From: Flammeovirgaceae bacterium UBA2338
GTDB lineage: Bacteria > Bacteroidota > Bacteroidia > Cytophagales > Cyclobacteriaceae
Length of the DNA stretch: 34,082 bases
Direction of reading: 5' to 3'
Assembly (NCBI GenBank): GCA_002344795.1
Contig: DDUM01000068.1
Coordinates: 69,784-103,865 of the forward strand
Positions 7,839 to 16,556 of this stretch are shown one piece after another; within the stretch, counting starts at the first letter, position 1; each line of letters begins with the position of its first letter. The notes beneath the pieces were generated by a model that saw only the letters and a list, made by a program, of their open reading frames with translations, made no database searches and was not told where the DNA came from. A program made the translations under genes and the position numbers.

Positions 7839-9083
7839 ATGGGATGGGCCAAGCGAAAAATGGAAGAGGATGAAGCCAGAGGCTTCACTACAGGTAACAA
7901 TACCTTGATATGTTCGCGACACTTTCAAGACTATGCAATTGTGGCATACATTGAATTGAATGGCAAAAATAATCAATGCGATTACTGCGATGAGGACGAT
8001 TCAAATGAACCTTATGTCATATCATTTGACGACCTAATGGACGTAATTGTTCAAGGTATCTGCAATCATTATGGAAATCCGGATGATGAGGGGATTGGCT
8101 TCGATAGCAGAGAAGGTGGTTACATGCATGACGAGATTTATGATACCTATGATCTGATTCGAGACGAAATTATGCTGGAAGCTGATGAAGCCGTTATTGA
8201 GGAAATTATTCAAACCATAGGAATGAAGAACTGGTGTCATTACAATCCTTATAATCTATCGGAGGCCGAGGAACTCAGTTTTGACTGGGATATCTTTTGC
8301 AATCTCATTAAGCATGAATCAAGGTTTGTTTTTTTTAAACATCCGAAAAGAATTAATAAAGACACCGGAGAAAGTCTTGAGCCGTCCTATATCTTAGATA
8401 GAATCGGTCACTTTATCGTAGACATGACCCTTTTTTATAATACGCGCAAACATGATGAATTATTCGAAGATCTACACATGTATCGAGCGAGGCAGCATTC
8501 CATTGATACGGGAGTAACAAATGCTTGCCAGCTTGGACCTCCTCCACGCTTAAAGGCCATTAAAGCCAATCGTTTCAGTCCTGCTGGAATTCCAATGTTT
8601 TATGGTTCAGGACGAAGGCAAACTGCAATTGATGAAATTGTAGATCGGTCAAAGCTAGATGAGATTATTACCACAGGGATGTTTAAGAACGTCAAGCCTC
8701 TGAACTTGGTTGATCTTTCACAGATTCCAGAGGTTAGTATTTTTGATTTGGAGAAAAGCTATTTATACGAACCTAGTCATTTCTTAAGGCGGTTTGTCCT
8801 AAGCGTATCTCAGCCAATTATCAAAGATGGCAGGGAACATTTTGAATACGTGCCAACGCAAGTGGTTACTGAGTATATTCGGTATGTGCTTCCTGAAATT
8901 ACTAAGCATTCGATTGACGGAATTAAATATAGGAGTTCAATTGATCAACAAGATTGTTTTGTGATTTTTGCCACGCAAGATCATTGCGAGGACAAAGGAA
9001 ATGAACGCGGAGATACGATTTTAGCCCTTGAGACGAGTTCGATTCGGACACTAAACATTGGAGAATACAAGTCACATACTTAG
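7839..9083 (+). CDS. HEPN/RES-type protein with C-terminal RES domain (predicted NAD+-consuming enzyme)
   Basis: A 414-aa protein. The N-terminal part (about 1-195) has a Cys/His patch (ICSRHF at about residues 24-29, CDYCDED near 48-54) and acidic helical segments. This fits the domain I know as HEPN/RES N-terminal domain 1. The C-terminal part (about 205-405) looks like a RES domain. It contains Y215-R216 in YRAR, M-F-Y-G at 253-256, the conserved Glu E266 in AIDEIVD, and Ser S366/S367 in IKYRSS. RES proteins include toxins that degrade NAD+ by phosphorolysis or hydrolysis, so this is a candidate abortive-infection effector. It stands alone on the plus strand at the edge of the ICE cargo block, and no antitoxin-like neighbour is adjacent. 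The activity assignment is family-based inference. Confidence 0.72.
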   Translation: MGWAKRKMEEDEARGFTTGNNTLICSRHFQDYAIVAYIELNGKNNQCDYCDEDDSNEPYVISFDDLMDVIVQGICNHYGNPDDEGIGFDSREGGYMHDEIYDTYDLIRDEIMLEADEAVIEEIIQTIGMKNWCHYNPYNLSEAEELSFDWDIFCNLIKHESRFVFFKHPKRINKDTGESLEPSYILDRIGHFIVDMTLFYNTRKHDELFEDLHMYRARQHSIDTGVTNACQLGPPPRLKAIKANRFSPAGIPMFYGSGRRQTAIDEIVDRSKLDEIITTGMFKNVKPLNLVDLSQIPEVSIFDLEKSYLYEPSHFLRRFVLSVSQPIIKDGREHFEYVPTQVVTEYIRYVLPEITKHSIDGIKYRSSIDQQDCFVIFATQDHCEDKGNERGDTILALETSSIRTLNIGEYKSHT

Positions 9084-9328
9084 GTTATTAGAATACGATG
9101 GATATTCTGAGATTATCCGATCGATTTGTTAAGACTAAGTCGACATAAAGAAAGTTTGTCAACTACAATTCAGTCGGTGTGATGTCACCACTATAGCAGA
9201 ATCCACAAGCTATTTACACGTCAAATAACCTAATTTAAATAGTAATTACTAATTTTTTTAGTATTTTTGATGAGGGATCGTATTGTCCCTATATTGCCTT
9301 AAATAAGCCCAAATCCAAGACCTCGTCA
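9084..9328. other. Intergenic region with a perfect palindrome ahead of the methyltransferase gene
   Basis: This 245-bp stretch has no plausible gene. It becomes very AT-rich from about 9225. AGTAATTACT (9241-9250) is a perfect 10-bp palindrome. A weak AGGGA-8 nt-TCCCT hairpin follows at about 9272-9289. The palindrome lies about 80 bp before the methyltransferase start and could be an operator. No promoter could be assigned with confidence. Confidence 0.35.
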
Positions 9329-11962
9329 ATGCAATTTATTAACAGTCTCACAAATCCGTGGAATAAGGATGTCAAAATCCACCGCCAGTTAGAGCTTTTT
9401 GCCAGATCATTAGGGTGGTTTCCAAGTGATATAGTTGAGGAAAGTATAAATACTCCTTGCACTGGTCACATTGTGGTTGAGCACGGGCTTGATAATACGG
9501 CAGTTATTAGTTTTATAAATAGCAATCTTCATTATCATGACCTATTAACGAAGGATAAGAATGAGATACTACAAGTTTCTTACAATAACTTAGTAGACCT
9601 ACATATAGCCGTAGATAATAAAACAGTAACTGCTGTACATAATCGACTGGATTATGCAACTCAAGAAATTTATCGAGGTGACTTAGAGGATTCAGGAGAG
9701 AATCTTAGAAGTGATTTTTTTGATGAACTCTTGCGGAAACAAAAAATATCTCCAAACATTAAATCTCTAGATGATGCGTTCATTGAAACAATTTCTTATT
9801 GGAAAAGAATAATTCATGCAGATTTAAGTTACCAAGTTAATAATGAACAAATTTCAAATCTATTTAACGCTTTAATTTTTATTAGAGCTATCGAGGATAC
9901 GTTTAATCGAAAAGAAAACATTGCAGCAGCAGTTCCGCGATTAGTTTCAAATTTACTAAACCAGGATGATATAATTTTATCTTCTATTTTAACTAAGACC
10001 CTAAGCGATCTTCAAATCAAGGAATGGCCTGAGTACCTAATTGATCTCGAAAGCATTAAGATATTCGATAGCAAAATTCACTATTCTCAAGTTTATAAGT
10101 TATTCGGAGATTTTTACACTAATAAATTTGCTCCATATAGCTACGACTTTTCAATTATTTCAAAACATGCCTTAAGTAGAATTTATGAAAGGTATGTCTC
10201 AATCTTAAAAATTGAGGATTCATCTCAAACATCACTTTTTCCAAGGATTGCAGAGGAAGAGGCTAATAAATTAGCAGGTAGTTACTATACACCGCAATTT
10301 ATTGCTAGATTCTTTACTCGATATATCTCCCAAATTAAAGGCAATGCATTCAACAAACCAGTAAGGGTTTTGGAACCAGCTGTGGGCTCAGGTATTTTTT
10401 TAAGAACCTTCTTAGAATATCAACTAAACGAGAATTTTCAAACTGAAATCATCTCCGCTATTTTTTCGAATGTTGAAGGAGTTGATATTGATCGGACCGC
10501 TTGCAATGCCGCACGACTGTCATTGTCTCTTTTATTTTTATCTGCAAGTGGAAATTTACCTGGTTCTGACTTAATAAATATTCATAATGGGGATTCCCTT
10601 GAATTCATAAACAATAATCGATATGATGAAAATATAGACTTCTTCATTTCTAACCCTCCATTTGTCGCATATAAAAATCTGACAGATGATGACAGGCAAA
10701 ATCTTTTTTCTTATTTAGGTGAAGTTGGGACGGGCAAACCCGATTTATATTTTGCGTTTATTCTAATGAGTATAAAAGTTCTGCGGCCTGGTGGCACAGC
10801 ATTATTAGTACTACCAAATACTTTTTTGATTTCTGAAAGCGCAAAACCAATTAGGAACATGCTATTTAAGGAGGGATTTGTCAAATGTATCGTTGACCTT
10901 TCAAATCATAATATTTTCCCTAATGCTGGAGTTTATCCGATTCTGCTTATCTTTGAAAAGGTAAACCTCGAAATGAGAGAAAGGTCTGAGGTTTATAATT
11001 CTAAGCCTTTTGCTTACGTTGCAATAATTCAAGACTCAATAGGCAAAGCTCTTTCAGATGTACTTAACAAAAGAATTATTGAAAGTGCCTCGTATTCAAT
11101 TTATGAAGTTAACCAAGAGTACTTTGATACACCCGAATGGTATCTTTATCCGCCAAGTCAATATTCCTTAATAAGAAAATTAAGTTCACTTAGAAAGTTG
11201 AACGAATTCCTAGAAGTTCGAACTGGATTTGCAACTGGTTCAACTGAGGCATTTATAGTTAAAAAAAGTGAAATCCCTAAAGGAGAAAACGGGATATACA
11301 CTCCATATCTCTCAGACCGGGAAATGTCCAAATTTAATTCCCCGAAGGATGTTCGAACATATCTATTCTATCCTTTTGTTGATGGGGTTAAATTAACATC
11401 AAGGAATTTTAAGGCAAAATATCCAAAATCATTTGAACGACTATCCAAGTACAGAAAGGTACTAAGAAAAAGAAAGGAAGTAGAAGAAGGAAGGATAGAA
11501 TGGTGGGAACCAAATAGACCGCGAGACCCAAGCTTTATGCTGGTGCCTAAAATTGTTACACCTCATTTAGTATTTTCACCAAAATTTTCGTTGGATTTAA
11601 AAGGTTCATTTGCAATTTCAAGGGCACCTTTCCTTGCAGTTAGGGAAGGAGTAAATGATGATATGTTATTTTACATTCTAGCTGTACTTAATTCTAGAGT
11701 TTGCTTTTGGTATATGCTTAGTAGAACCGCAAAGTATCAACATGGATATGCAATGCTTGAAAAGAAATCTCTTGTTGAGCTACCTATCCCCGATCCTGAT
11801 GAGATTGACAATAAAATACTCATTATTGATTTGATTTCTTTGGTTAAAAAAAGAATTAGGGCTCAAGGAGACGCGGCTGCCGAATTGGAGTTAAGAATTG
11901 AAGAGCAAGTTGCGAAACTATACAATCTCTCAGAGGGGGAGCTTAAGTTTTTAAACTTCTAG
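9329..11962 (+). CDS. Class I N6-adenine DNA methyltransferase (Eco57I/TaqI-like) with unassigned N-terminal domain
   Basis: An 877-aa SAM-dependent DNA methyltransferase. The central catalytic domain has YYTP at residues 319-322, the SAM-binding motif LEPAVGSG at 348-355, an acidic VEGVDID near 385, and the catalytic NPPF at 442-445, followed by KPDLYFAFILMSIKVLRPGG. The C-terminal region (about 610-850) looks like a TaqI/Eco57I-type target-recognition domain, with LEVRTGFATGSTEAF and LAVLNSRVCFWYMLSRTAKY. The N-terminal 300 residues show no clear PD-(D/E)XK motif, so I cannot say it is a fused type IIG restriction enzyme. It is followed after 2 nt by a 173-aa gene, almost certainly co-translated. 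The gene is visibly more AT-rich than the tra genes, suggesting separate acquisition. It may be a two-gene modification or defence unit; function beyond DNA methylation is open. Confidence 0.85.
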   Translation: MQFINSLTNPWNKDVKIHRQLELFARSLGWFPSDIVEESINTPCTGHIVVEHGLDNTAVISFINSNLHYHDLLTKDKNEILQVSYNNLVDLHIAVDNKTVTAVHNRLDYATQEIYRGDLEDSGENLRSDFFDELLRKQKISPNIKSLDDAFIETISYWKRIIHADLSYQVNNEQISNLFNALIFIRAIEDTFNRKENIAAAVPRLVSNLLNQDDIILSSILTKTLSDLQIKEWPEYLIDLESIKIFDSKIHYSQVYKLFGDFYTNKFAPYSYDFSIISKHALSRIYERYVSILKIEDSSQTSLFPRIAEEEANKLAGSYYTPQFIARFFTRYISQIKGNAFNKPVRVLEPAVGSGIFLRTFLEYQLNENFQTEIISAIFSNVEGVDIDRTACNAARLSLSLLFLSASGNLPGSDLINIHNGDSLEFINNNRYDENIDFFISNPPFVAYKNLTDDDRQNLFSYLGEVGTGKPDLYFAFILMSIKVLRPGGTALLVLPNTFLISESAKPIRNMLFKEGFVKCIVDLSNHNIFPNAGVYPILLIFEKVNLEMRERSEVYNSKPFAYVAIIQDSIGKALSDVLNKRIIESASYSIYEVNQEYFDTPEWYLYPPSQYSLIRKLSSLRKLNEFLEVRTGFATGSTEAFIVKKSEIPKGENGIYTPYLSDREMSKFNSPKDVRTYLFYPFVDGVKLTSRNFKAKYPKSFERLSKYRKVLRKRKEVEEGRIEWWEPNRPRDPSFMLVPKIVTPHLVFSPKFSLDLKGSFAISRAPFLAVREGVNDDMLFYILAVLNSRVCFWYMLSRTAKYQHGYAMLEKKSLVELPIPDPDEIDNKILIIDLISLVKKRIRAQGDAAAELELRIEEQVAKLYNLSEGELKFLNF

Positions 11963-11964
11963 CT

Positions 11965-12486
11965 ATGCCAATTTCGCTTTCAGAGAGAGAACTTAAACAT
12001 AGGCCATTAGGAATCCGGGAAATGCTTGAACCAATTGGAGGAAGTTCTATTGCTGCCCATCGAGATATATTAGATGTCCACTCAGTGACTTTTGGTGTGC
12101 TAAATGGAAGTAGAACAACCTCTGCGATTCGCGACTGGAGATTTAAAACTAAAGATCACAATGTTAAGGCAAATTATATCGAAAGGTGGGCAATTCTGAA
12201 AGACAAATACTCATTAAGTATTGCATATCTAACGATTCATGACGGTAGATCTAATGATGAAAAGGAATTATTCTCACTACATTGCGATCCAATGGAGCCA
12301 AAGGATTCTAAATATTATCTTTACAAAAGCGGCCCTCACATTCATGTAAAAACTGGAAACGACAAAGTGTCTCAGGGACACATTGCATTAAATCTATTTA
12401 ATTTAGGGGACGTTGTTTCTTCTTATATATCTCTTAATAATGCACTAAAATCTGCCATCAAAATGATAGCTCATGAATTAATCTAG
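11965..12486 (+). CDS. Unknown 173-aa partner of the adenine methyltransferase
   Basis: The start ATG follows the methyltransferase stop by 2 nt, so the two genes form one transcription and translation unit. The protein has no signal peptide or membrane segment. It starts MPISLSERELKHRPLGIREM. Notable features are a His/Cys-containing stretch (ELFSLHCDPMEPKDSKYYLY, about residues 97-116) leading to SGPHIHVK (about 118-125), and a C-terminal helix. The clustered His residues (SLHCD, PHIH, QGHIAL) could form a metal or nuclease site, but this is only a visual impression. I do not recognise the family. As the only partner of a restriction-type methyltransferase it is a candidate effector, inhibitor or structural subunit. 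It ends 20 nt from the convergent DUF2971 gene. Confidence 0.68.
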   Translation: MPISLSERELKHRPLGIREMLEPIGGSSIAAHRDILDVHSVTFGVLNGSRTTSAIRDWRFKTKDHNVKANYIERWAILKDKYSLSIAYLTIHDGRSNDEKELFSLHCDPMEPKDSKYYLYKSGPHIHVKTGNDKVSQGHIALNLFNLGDVVSSYISLNNALKSAIKMIAHELI

Positions 12487-12506
12487 TACATTATTTTTTA
12501 CAAATA

Positions 12507-13496
12507 TCATCTCTCGTAATAATACTTTGCCAGTCTACTTAACTCTACTGGTATTTCATACCCTAGATCTGAGTTCTTGAGGCTCTCTATCTCTTTTGAG
12601 CGTCTTTTAAACTTATCTTTGTAAGCATGGCCAAGGATTATTCTCTGTATTTTAGGAACTGGAATACAAGTGGAGATCGGTTCGATTTCATTTTGGAATA
12701 TTGGCAATTCTAAATATTTTACTAGTCTCCTAGATGATTCAGATTTAATGGAATCATTCATTATTATTGGCGATAGATTTCCTTCGTGATTTGAGTAGAT
12801 GGTAGAACTGTGAAGCTTGTTACTTCTATTATCAAACAAGAGCCTCACTTCGCTTTCAAGCTTGTAAAGATTCGACTTATGAAATGCAACAATTTGCCCT
12901 AAGTCAACTTCGATTGAAGGAGTCTCATTTCTATACTTATGAAGCAACTTAGAAACTTCCTTTAGCTTGACCCGCGATGAGGCTCCATAAAAGACCTCGC
13001 TCAAATAGTAATCCTTCAATTCACCTAGTTGAGAATTATTGAAACTTAATTCAATGGCAACTCCATTTCCATAATCCCCGTAGAGACGCCACATGTTAAA
13101 CTCGAATTGTGGATGCCTAGTCAAGACATCCGTTTTACACATTGATAGAAGATACATGTTCTCTTTTGCATCATCTCTATTATTCCTATTGTAGGTTAAA
13201 AGGTCGCCAGCAAACGAAAATTCCCTAGGATCATTTAGGTTGTTTAAATTGTAAAGCCGAAGAACCTTTGATTTAAGTATAGACTTGAGTGCCTCAAGAT
13301 TAGTGAAATGGATTAGGTTTGCATTTTCTTCATAATAGTATTGGCTATTCCTCAGATTGCTATTCTCCGGTAGTATACAATATAACGAATTGCTCACTTT
13401 GGTTTTACTTCCGGCTCTTGCTGATCTAACTTTGATACCAGGCAAAAGGGTTTCAAACTCATTCTGAATTAATATCTCTTTCTGTGTTAAATCCAT
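12507..13496 (-). CDS. DUF2971 family protein
   Basis: A 329-aa soluble protein. The pattern fits DUF2971: LIHFTNLEALKSILKSKVLR (about residues 64-83) followed by LYNLNNLNDPREFSFAGD, then MWRLYGDYGNGVAIEL (about 139-154), then AFHKSNLYKLESEVRLLF (about 204-221), and a late RIILGHAYK. The biochemical role of the family is not established, although members are common in phage-defence and mobile-element cargo. It sits alone on the minus strand, convergent with the methyltransferase pair and 35 nt downstream of the AbiEii gene. It could be a third gene of the abiE transcript, though the short spacing is the only support. Confidence 0.72.
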   Translation of the reverse strand: MDLTQKEILIQNEFETLLPGIKVRSARAGSKTKVSNSLYCILPENSNLRNSQYYYEENANLIHFTNLEALKSILKSKVLRLYNLNNLNDPREFSFAGDLLTYNRNNRDDAKENMYLLSMCKTDVLTRHPQFEFNMWRLYGDYGNGVAIELSFNNSQLGELKDYYLSEVFYGASSRVKLKEVSKLLHKYRNETPSIEVDLGQIVAFHKSNLYKLESEVRLLFDNRSNKLHSSTIYSNHEGNLSPIIMNDSIKSESSRRLVKYLELPIFQNEIEPISTCIPVPKIQRIILGHAYKDKFKRRSKEIESLKNSDLGYEIPVELSRLAKYYYER

Positions 13497-13531
13497 GACA
13501 TGTAGTTAACTTTGCCATCCCAATTTTCAAC

Positions 13532-14455
13532 TTAACTCAATTTCTCCTCAAGTTTTCTTAGGAGATTTGCATGCTTAGCTGGGTCTTTACTTCTAAGATT
13601 CAAAATATTTTCCAGCTTCCATCTCACAGCAGGCAAGTTTTGAAGATTTTCGATAGGGATGAGGTCCCACTCCGGCACTCCACTTTCAAAACTTAGCACG
13701 AGTTTTTTGTCATCGTCCGTGAGCGATTTGTGAATCTCGACAATCAACTGCTTTCGGGTTGTCTCAAAATCCTCATACGTGAACGGAATAGTTGTCATCC
13801 CCCTGAATTGGTTTTCAAAACTAGCTCGCTGATCCAACTCATGAGGGCTCAACAACTCACTCATCGGCCTGGCATGGCTCAATATGAAAGTAATAAAGCC
13901 CAACTTGATCTCATCGGTAATTCCCTCATTTTTTAGCAAAAGATGAACATCGAATAAATCCCGAGGGTGCTGGCGGTCGAGTGCTGCACAAATCTTGCCT
14001 CCAAACAATTCTCCATGCGAAACGACATTGATCGCAGCAAATTTCTTGAATTCATTTTGAACCGATTCAGTTGCCTCCATTAAGCGCGTGGGGAAAATGA
14101 TGCCTCTGGTTATAGTGTTCACTTCAATTTTGACATGAGCTTCCCTGGTTTGGCAATTCAGTTTTGCGTCCTCACCTTGTCCGGATGGAACTCTGGTTAA
14201 CGAGATTCCTGGAATTGATGATTGGATGCGCTTTTCTATTCGGCTCAGCGCATCAGATATATTTTTTAGGGCTTCTGTCCGATCGTGATCGGCATTGGTG
14301 TAAGTGAGATCTATGTCCACAGACAGTCTCGGCATATCTCTCTCAAAAAGATTAATGGCTGTACCACCCTTTAGGGCAAGACCTTTTTCTTCTGCCATAT
14401 GAGGCAGGATTCTTAATAGCAGGTCAACTTGCGCTCGGTATTTTTCATGTATCAT
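13532..14455 (-). CDS. abiEii: AbiEii-type nucleotidyltransferase toxin
   Basis: A 307-aa protein of the AbiEii/COG2253 family. The nucleotidyltransferase signature is clear near the N-terminus: LKGGTAINLF with G30-G31-T32, followed by the metal-binding D47-x-D49 in SVDIDL. A downstream PHDLFDVHLL-like segment (QHPRDLFDVHLLLKNE, about 161-176) is also typical. In characterised AbiE systems this protein is the toxin, a GTP- or NTP-using nucleotidyltransferase that stops growth during phage infection. It starts 2 nt after the AbiEi antitoxin stop, so the pair is one operon with antitoxin first, as expected for type IV toxin-antitoxin modules. Length is normal and the catalytic residues are present, so it is probably functional. 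Confidence 0.87.
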   Translation of the reverse strand: MIHEKYRAQVDLLLRILPHMAEEKGLALKGGTAINLFERDMPRLSVDIDLTYTNADHDRTEALKNISDALSRIEKRIQSSIPGISLTRVPSGQGEDAKLNCQTREAHVKIEVNTITRGIIFPTRLMEATESVQNEFKKFAAINVVSHGELFGGKICAALDRQHPRDLFDVHLLLKNEGITDEIKLGFITFILSHARPMSELLSPHELDQRASFENQFRGMTTIPFTYEDFETTRKQLIVEIHKSLTDDDKKLVLSFESGVPEWDLIPIENLQNLPAVRWKLENILNLRSKDPAKHANLLRKLEEKLS

Positions 14456-14457
14456 GC

Positions 14458-15219
14458 CTACGCCAATTCTTTTGGAATACTGATTTGAAAGTCGGAGTTG
14501 TAAACTCCCCCGCTAACTACACTTCTGTCTCCTTTCCCTAAATCAATCCTGTTTTGGTCTATGAAGTTAAGCCATTGGTGTTGGGCTCTACTGGCCATAA
14601 ATAAGAATAATCTCTTCACTTTCACAGAATTACATTTTTCCAAAAGCGCTTGTACAACTTTGGGGCGCAGATTGGAGAGTCCTTCCATCAAATGGTAACA
14701 TTCTATCAGATCCAATTTACGTGGGGACAGGTACAAACATTCCAGTAGTGCACGTTCAGGTGCAGATATATTGATTGTAAAATTTCTCTCCTCACGTACT
14801 GTTAACCCAAGGCCTTGAGGAAGAAAAGATGTTTTGGAATGTTGTATAGGATACCCCCAGGAATAATTTTTAAACCATCGCGGCAGCAATGTTTGCTGAG
14901 GGGAGAACAGAAAAACGGTCTCTTCCGATACCCTGAAATAATGAGCCAAGCCTTGCATCGAAAGTGCTGTCAAAGCCCCTGCGTGTATTGGCAACTTCGC
15001 TTGTGTCTGCATTGCGTACAATGCGCCTTGCCAGGTCACTTTTTCTCCAGACCGCCTGAATGCCCCTGTACCCACAGATTCTAGCCACCCGCTTTGGCGA
15101 TAGCGTTTTTGGAGTTCCCTTGAGATACCCATGGATTGTAGCCATTTGGCCAAAACGACTGTACCCGTCAGGTGGGAATCCAGCACTTTCTTTAATTTTT
15201 GCTCATTTTGGGTACTCAT
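14458..15219 (-). CDS. abiEi: AbiEi-type antitoxin / transcriptional autorepressor
   Basis: A 253-aa protein with an N-terminal helix-turn-helix-like region (about residues 20-60, VLAKWLQSMGISRELQKRYR then a YRQSGWLESVGTGAF wing). An AbiEi-type body follows, including LPIHAGALTALSMQGLAHYF (about 75-94) and ISAPERALLECLYL (about 148-161). AbiEi proteins neutralise AbiEii and repress their own operon by binding inverted repeats near the promoter. Immediately over the start codon there is an inverted repeat (15211-15225) that could be such a site. The gene precedes abiEii by 2 nt. Confidence 0.85.
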   Translation of the reverse strand: MSTQNEQKLKKVLDSHLTGTVVLAKWLQSMGISRELQKRYRQSGWLESVGTGAFRRSGEKVTWQGALYAMQTQAKLPIHAGALTALSMQGLAHYFRVSEETVFLFSPQQTLLPRWFKNYSWGYPIQHSKTSFLPQGLGLTVREERNFTINISAPERALLECLYLSPRKLDLIECYHLMEGLSNLRPKVVQALLEKCNSVKVKRLFLFMASRAQHQWLNFIDQNRIDLGKGDRSVVSGGVYNSDFQISIPKELA

Positions 15220-15225
15220 AGTACC
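15211..15225. promoter_or_regulatory. Inverted repeat centred on the abiEi start codon, candidate operator
   Basis: GGTACT (15211-15216) and AGTACC (15220-15225) are perfect inverted arms around CAT, which is the start codon of abiEi on the minus strand. The arms extend imperfectly into ATTTTG and CAAAAT flanks. Two copies of ATTTTTAATG (15237-15246 and 15324-15333) lie upstream. AbiEi proteins are known to bind inverted repeats to autoregulate, so this may be an operator. It could equally form an mRNA hairpin that hides the start codon. Confidence 0.45.
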
Positions 15226-15340
15226 AAAATTAACATATTTTTAATGTAATAGCTAATAAATCGGATAGAAATGGCTCTTTATTATTATGCGATTATAAGT
15301 ACTGGGAGTTCCTGAATTAATACATTTTTAATGCAAAACT

Positions 15341-15598
15341 CTACTTTTTGGAATCTTTGAGAGTCTGAAAAAACTCCTCTACGGACAGCTTATGAATGGC
15401 CAGCAATTTGACAAGGCTTTTCATGGTGAGGTTAGTCTGTCCTTTCTCGAGGCGCCAATATTGTACGCGGGGGATATCATGGTCAAAAGCAAAATCCTCA
15501 TGGCTTGTATAGCCCTTCTTTTTGCGAAGCTCTTTTAGCTTTCGCCCGATTCTTTTTAACAGGTTAGATAAGACTTCCTCTTCCTTCACGGAAGCCAA
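15341..15598 (-). CDS. Small XRE-family HTH regulator
   Basis: An 85-aa protein that is almost entirely an HTH_3/XRE domain: RIGRKLKELRKKKGYTSHED (about residues 17-36), then FAFDHDIPRVQYWRLEKGQT with the recognition helix, then LTMKSLVKLLAIHKLSVEEF. This pattern is common among Bacteroidota mobile-element regulators. It lies 121 nt upstream of abiEi on the same strand. It may regulate the cargo, but no toxin is directly paired with it. The target is unknown. Confidence 0.78.
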   Translation of the reverse strand: MASVKEEEVLSNLLKRIGRKLKELRKKKGYTSHEDFAFDHDIPRVQYWRLEKGQTNLTMKSLVKLLAIHKLSVEEFFQTLKDSKK

Positions 15599-15846
15599 AT
15601 TGGAAGCTATTTTACCTAAATGTTACCTCATATAAGAGGGATTACTATTTCTGACCAAAGTCACCTAGTCAGTACCAGCTTCCTTTGGAAGCCTAAGGTT
15701 TATCTGCATAGAAATTAATCCAGTGCACTTTCCCGCTTTTTAGGGAGACTGAAAATCCCTTAAATTGCATAACGTCATGATGTGAATAACAACTGTTGCT
15801 GTTAATTGTACGTTGGCGACCATATGCATACCATGAATTTCTCAAT

Positions 15847-16485
15847 GTGAATAAAGACGACAAGAACCTACTACTGATTGAAATTGTACACAATGGATCA
15901 CCTTGTGCGAGTGAGAACTTTTTAAGAGACTTAGAAAGCAATTACCATCTTGTTCAAGTTCGACCTCGGTGGCTTCCAGCAGCTAGTGAAGGTGGCGAAA
16001 CTTGGTTTTCTATTTTTGTTAATTCTCCGATTACTGAATTTCTTGCGGAGAAGGTTGCCTGGGATCTAATTGAATACGGCACAAAAAAGCTATTTCTAAA
16101 ACCTCTATTTAATGCTCTCGACAAATTAGCCCCCGAACCAAGTAAAGCTGTTGTTGGGCTTAGACTATTGAAATTAAAAATCCAGTTTGACGACACAACA
16201 ATATTTATCGGAGGTATCAATGGTAACTTCTATTCAATAGTTGCAACCGTTTTTCAGAAACTTTCAATTCTAATGGAGAAATTCAAGAACGAGGGTGGCC
16301 TGCGGGTCACAAAAATTGAACTTCCAATTGAATATAGGGAGAGCTCTGACAACAAATATCAAATTGATACATTTCATGATAGAATTGATACTAAGTTTTA
16401 TCTGGGATTGTGGAAAATTACATACATGGATGGAGGATTGACAAAAATTTATGATTTTAAGAGTGACCAAATGTTTGACTGCTAA
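15847..16485 (+). CDS. Orphan protein of unknown function
   Basis: Begun at GTG 15847 this gives 212 aa (VNKDDKNLLLIEIVHNGSPC at the N-terminus). A TTG at 15796 in the same frame would add 17 residues and cannot be excluded. No ATG is available in this frame near the start, so an N-terminal truncation is also possible. The protein has an alternating strand/helix appearance with ASEGGETWFSIFVNSPITEF and then a basic helical middle (about residues 60-110). There are no membrane segments or known motifs. It is the only plus-strand gene between the abiE cluster and the mobilisation module. I do not recognise it. Confidence 0.5.
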   Translation: MNKDDKNLLLIEIVHNGSPCASENFLRDLESNYHLVQVRPRWLPAASEGGETWFSIFVNSPITEFLAEKVAWDLIEYGTKKLFLKPLFNALDKLAPEPSKAVVGLRLLKLKIQFDDTTIFIGGINGNFYSIVATVFQKLSILMEKFKNEGGLRVTKIELPIEYRESSDNKYQIDTFHDRIDTKFYLGLWKITYMDGGLTKIYDFKSDQMFDC

Positions 16486-16556
16486 CTCCAAGCTCACGGT
16501 CGCTAACATATGTATGTGTCATGTGCTTTACTGCGTCTAAATGATGAAATCAACAC

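Noticed and set aside
15678..15692. GCTTCC-TTT-GGAAGC hairpin as a terminator
   Set aside because: No T-run follows on either strand, and no clear gene ends there.
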